Positions 61,562 to 64,000 of a DNA stretch of 64,000 nucleotides are shown one piece after another (the first letter of the stretch is position 1; each line of letters opens with the position of its first letter). A program made the translations under genes and the position numbers. The notes beneath the pieces are model-generated. The model had not been told where the DNA came from, made no database searches, and worked only from the letters and a program-made list of their open reading frames with translations. Origin of the DNA: Phycisphaerae bacterium (lineage in GTDB: Bacteria > Planctomycetota > Phycisphaerae > UBA1845); NCBI GenBank assembly GCA_022072505.1, contig JAJVHU010000009.1, forward strand, positions 1 through 64,000. The letters run 5' to 3'.

Positions 61562-63874
61562 ATGACGCAGATGACGGCACGGCGGTTCCGAGGGCTTTGC
61601 GGCGCGGCACTGGCGCTGGCGCTTGCCGCGTGGGCGTCGGCATCCCCTCAAGTTCCCGAACGTCGCGCGTCCTCGTCGCGGCAGACGGAGGGAGCCTCCG
61701 CAGAACGCCTGCCCGCGAGGCTTTTTCCGTCCGAGCCGCGCCTCAACGTGGAACGAGAGGTCGTCCTGCCGGAGAAGTTTTCGCGGGGAGGGGTGCGGGT
61801 GGAGCCGCGCCTCTTAGGCGAACTTCAAGAAACCGGCGAGCGCCGTCGCCGCGACCGGAGCGACGACTCCGCGCAGGAACCGGCGGACGCGGACGAGGCG
61901 ACTAACGTGCAAAAAGCGCCGCCGCCTGCGGCGGACCCGAGCGAGAAAGCGGATTCGACCCACGAAGAAGCGACGGCGCGGCGATCGAACGAAAGCGCTC
62001 AAACCGCGGACGAACTGCCGGATCCGAAGGACACGCCCGGCGACCTGATCGCCGGATCGACGGAGATCTCGGCGGTTTCGGCGACGGCGGATCCGGTCTC
62101 GGCGGCGCGGGCGGGGCGCTACAATTACGGGTTGTGGGTGCTGGCGCCGGCGCTGATGTCGATCATTCTGGCGATCGCCTTCCGCCAGGTGGTTCCGGCG
62201 CTGTTCCTCGGGATTCTGACGGGCGCATATATGCTCACGCTGGGGCAGTCGCGGCTGGCGGCGACACCGACGACGCCCCCGCCGGCTGCGGTGGCGGATT
62301 ACGCGAACATGCACTCCGGCGTCGGGGGCTTCCGGTATGCGGTCGAGCAGCTTGTGCTCGCACCGGTGGTCACTCCCGAACTCGGTCACTATCGCATGAA
62401 GATCATCTTCTTCACGCTCATCATCGGGTTCGCGGTGGGGGTGATGGGGCGGAACGGCGGCACGGCCGGGATGGTGGAGATCGTGGCGGGTCGATCGGGC
62501 TCGCCGCGGCGCGGGCTGCTGACGAGCTGGCTGGCGGGACTGGTCGTCTTTTTCGACGACTACGCGAACGCGATGATCATCGGTCCGACGATGCAGTCCG
62601 TGTTCGACAAACTGAAGCTCTCGCGGGCGAAGCTGGCGTACATCGTGGACACGACTTCGGCGCCGGTGGCGTCGCTGGCGATCATCGGGACGTGGATCGG
62701 GGCGGAGATCGCATATCTCGGCGACGGTCTTAAGACGGTGAAAGAGAGCCATCCGGAGGGGTTGCCGGGGTTCATCACCGGGATGGACGGGATGGCCGCG
62801 TTCGTCGGCAGCATTCCCTACCGGTTCTACGCGATCTTCGCGCTGGTTCTGACGTTCTGGATCTGCCTGACCCGGAGGGACTTCGGACCGATGTGGAAGG
62901 CGGAGTCGCGGGCGTTGTCCGGCGAGAGCGGGGCGACCGCGGGCGAAGCCAGGATCATCTACGAGAAGCGGCCGGTCGTGCCCCGCTGGTGGCTGGGGTT
63001 CCTGCCGATTTTTGTGCTGGTCGGCATCACGGTGGGGATCCTGATGGGCGTCGGTTGGAGCGGGGCGACCTGGTCGGATGCGAATCTGACCTTGACCGCG
63101 AAGATTTCCGAGACGATCAAGGCCGGCGGCGAGGACATCTCCTACCTCGCGATCTTCTACGGCGCGTGGGGTTGCGCGATCACCGCGATGCTGCTGACGT
63201 TCCTGTCGCGGGCGTGTTCGATCCGCGACGCCGGCGACGCGGGGCTCGAGGGGATGGCGCGGATGTTCCCGGCGATCGTGATCCTCGTGCTGGCGTGGGG
63301 ACTTTCGCAGGTGTGCAGTGAGCTGGAGCTGGGTCGGATCGTCGCTGCGGAACTTCAGGCGCGAAGCTTCCCGATCATCTGGACGCCGGTGGCGATCTTC
63401 GTGTGCGCGTGCATCATCTCCTTCTCGACGGGCACGTCGTGGGGCACGATGGGCATCCTCTGTCCGACGACCGTCATCATCATGGCCGAGTTCTTCCGCC
63501 ACCTGCCCGCCGACCAGGTGGACGCGATGACGCCGCTGTTCTACTCCGCCGTGGGCGCCGTCCTGACCGGGGCGATCTTCGGGGATCATTGCTCGCCGAT
63601 CAGCGACACGACGGTGCTCGCGTCGCTGGCGTCAGGCTGTCGCCACGAAGAACACGTCTGGACGCAGATGCCTTATGCGCTGCTCGGGGCGGCGGCGGCG
63701 GTCGGTTGCGGAAACATCGTGACGGATGTTTACGGGCAGCCGTGGACCTACGCGATCGGCGCCGGCGTGGCGGCACTGCTGCTGGTCGTGCTGATCGTGG
63801 GTCGACCGCCGAGATTGCTGACGCCCGACGCGGTGGCGGTTTCGACGAAACCGCGCGGCGTGGTGTCCAGGTAG
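61562..63874 (+). CDS. NhaC-family Na+/H+ antiporter with exported N-terminal extension
   Basis: 770 residues. The last 590 form about 11-12 helices with NhaC-type motifs: IIGFAVGVMGRNGGTAGMVE, FFDDYANAMIIGPTMQ, DTTSAPVASLAIIGTWIGAE, SFSTGTSWGTMGILCPT and GDHCSPISDTTVLAS. It exchanges Na+ for H+ across the inner membrane. Before them is a signal-like helix (about 8-30, ending ASASPQ) and about 150 residues of charged, Pro-rich low complexity, which would lie outside the cytoplasm. Typical family members lack this extension. ATG 61562 follows AGGGAG. Confidence 0.85.
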   Translation: MTQMTARRFRGLCGAALALALAAWASASPQVPERRASSSRQTEGASAERLPARLFPSEPRLNVEREVVLPEKFSRGGVRVEPRLLGELQETGERRRRDRSDDSAQEPADADEATNVQKAPPPAADPSEKADSTHEEATARRSNESAQTADELPDPKDTPGDLIAGSTEISAVSATADPVSAARAGRYNYGLWVLAPALMSIILAIAFRQVVPALFLGILTGAYMLTLGQSRLAATPTTPPPAAVADYANMHSGVGGFRYAVEQLVLAPVVTPELGHYRMKIIFFTLIIGFAVGVMGRNGGTAGMVEIVAGRSGSPRRGLLTSWLAGLVVFFDDYANAMIIGPTMQSVFDKLKLSRAKLAYIVDTTSAPVASLAIIGTWIGAEIAYLGDGLKTVKESHPEGLPGFITGMDGMAAFVGSIPYRFYAIFALVLTFWICLTRRDFGPMWKAESRALSGESGATAGEARIIYEKRPVVPRWWLGFLPIFVLVGITVGILMGVGWSGATWSDANLTLTAKISETIKAGGEDISYLAIFYGAWGCAITAMLLTFLSRACSIRDAGDAGLEGMARMFPAIVILVLAWGLSQVCSELELGRIVAAELQARSFPIIWTPVAIFVCACIISFSTGTSWGTMGILCPTTVIIMAEFFRHLPADQVDAMTPLFYSAVGAVLTGAIFGDHCSPISDTTVLASLASGCRHEEHVWTQMPYALLGAAAAVGCGNIVTDVYGQPWTYAIGAGVAALLLVVLIVGRPPRLLTPDAVAVSTKPRGVVSR

Positions 63875-63908
63875 CCCGTCGTGACGGACCCGCGGGCCGC
63901 AAGGGAAA

Positions 63909-63949
63909 CGCGACACCCCGCCCTCCGCGTTGACAGGGGGGGCGTCGCG
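63909..63949 (+). terminator. Possible terminator after the antiporter
   Basis: CGCGAC (63909) and GTCGCG (63944) close an imperfect GC-rich hairpin that includes CCCCGCCCT against AGGGGGGGC. No T-run follows, so the assignment is weak. Confidence 0.35.
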
Positions 63950-64000
63950 CGTCAACCTGCGCCTGCGATGCATGCCGTCACCCCAGCCAACGCGCCGCCC

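Overview
The window reads as a chromosomal segment of a high-GC planctomycete, most likely of the Phycisphaerae type. I infer this from the gene content, not from any rRNA, since I found no rRNA or tRNA gene. The pointers are: diderm envelope genes (LptD-like assembly protein, HldE-like heptose enzyme, TolC-type lipoprotein, secretin); a short membrane protein with the paired CxxC zinc ribbon common in this phylum; several exported proteins with dockerin-like EF-hand tails or a parallel beta-helix; menaquinone synthesis by the futalosine route (MqnE); an McsA/McsB pair; and dispersed repeats that translate to phrases such as PYGRGSV and APVRKRS.

Layout. 1-1110 is a mosaic of short tandem and palindromic repeats. 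1.3-8.5 kb carries an FGGY pentulose kinase, a Cys-rich exported protein, an LptD-like protein behind a good promoter, and an exported RidA. 8.6-16.5 kb carries a carboxypeptidase-regulatory/thioredoxin exported protein, a TPR-secretin and a VIT/VWA protein. 16.7-23.9 kb is housekeeping: murJ-mutM (overlapping), a DUF2007 protein and a TolC-type lipoprotein, then a sirtuin overlapping a ThiD2-ThiE fusion and a zinc-ribbon membrane protein. 24.1-31.6 kb has a beta-helix exported protein, a domain-swapped HldE-like enzyme, a CBS protein, a GT39-like membrane protein and two small exported proteins. 31.6-36.5 kb is repeat-rich: a degenerate tandem array, a (CT)20 microsatellite, and a 270-bp inverted repeat pair that brackets three exported-protein genes. 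36.5-44.8 kb is an exported-protein region: a dockerin-tagged protein overlapping a dockerin-tagged five-heme cytochrome c, a His-rich exported protein, an RND/MMPL transporter and an eight-repeat propeller protein. 45.0-64 kb holds a HIT protein, TatD, an OleA-like thiolase, an ECF sigma factor with a putative anti-sigma, a prepilin-like protein, mcsA-mcsB, a PTPS-III type pterin enzyme, mqnE, an FHA-GAF histidine kinase, a glutathione peroxidase, PilT, a sulfatase-fold hydrolase with Thr in the nucleophile position, and an NhaC-type antiporter.

The most promising unexplained signal is a roughly 80-residue C-terminal domain with four spaced cysteines. It ends three otherwise unrelated exported proteins (stops at 25495, 40557 and the minus-strand 43162) and sits where a sorting or anchoring module would be expected. 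Two further exported proteins in the same region use dockerin-like tails instead. Together they suggest two alternative C-terminal tagging schemes for cell-surface proteins, which is an inference. Other points worth checking are the COG0720 enzyme with a Glu but no Cys before its HGH motif (folate rather than queuosine), the reversed domain order of the HldE-like protein, the inverted repeat pair, and a recurring -10 region motif that would make murJ leaderless.
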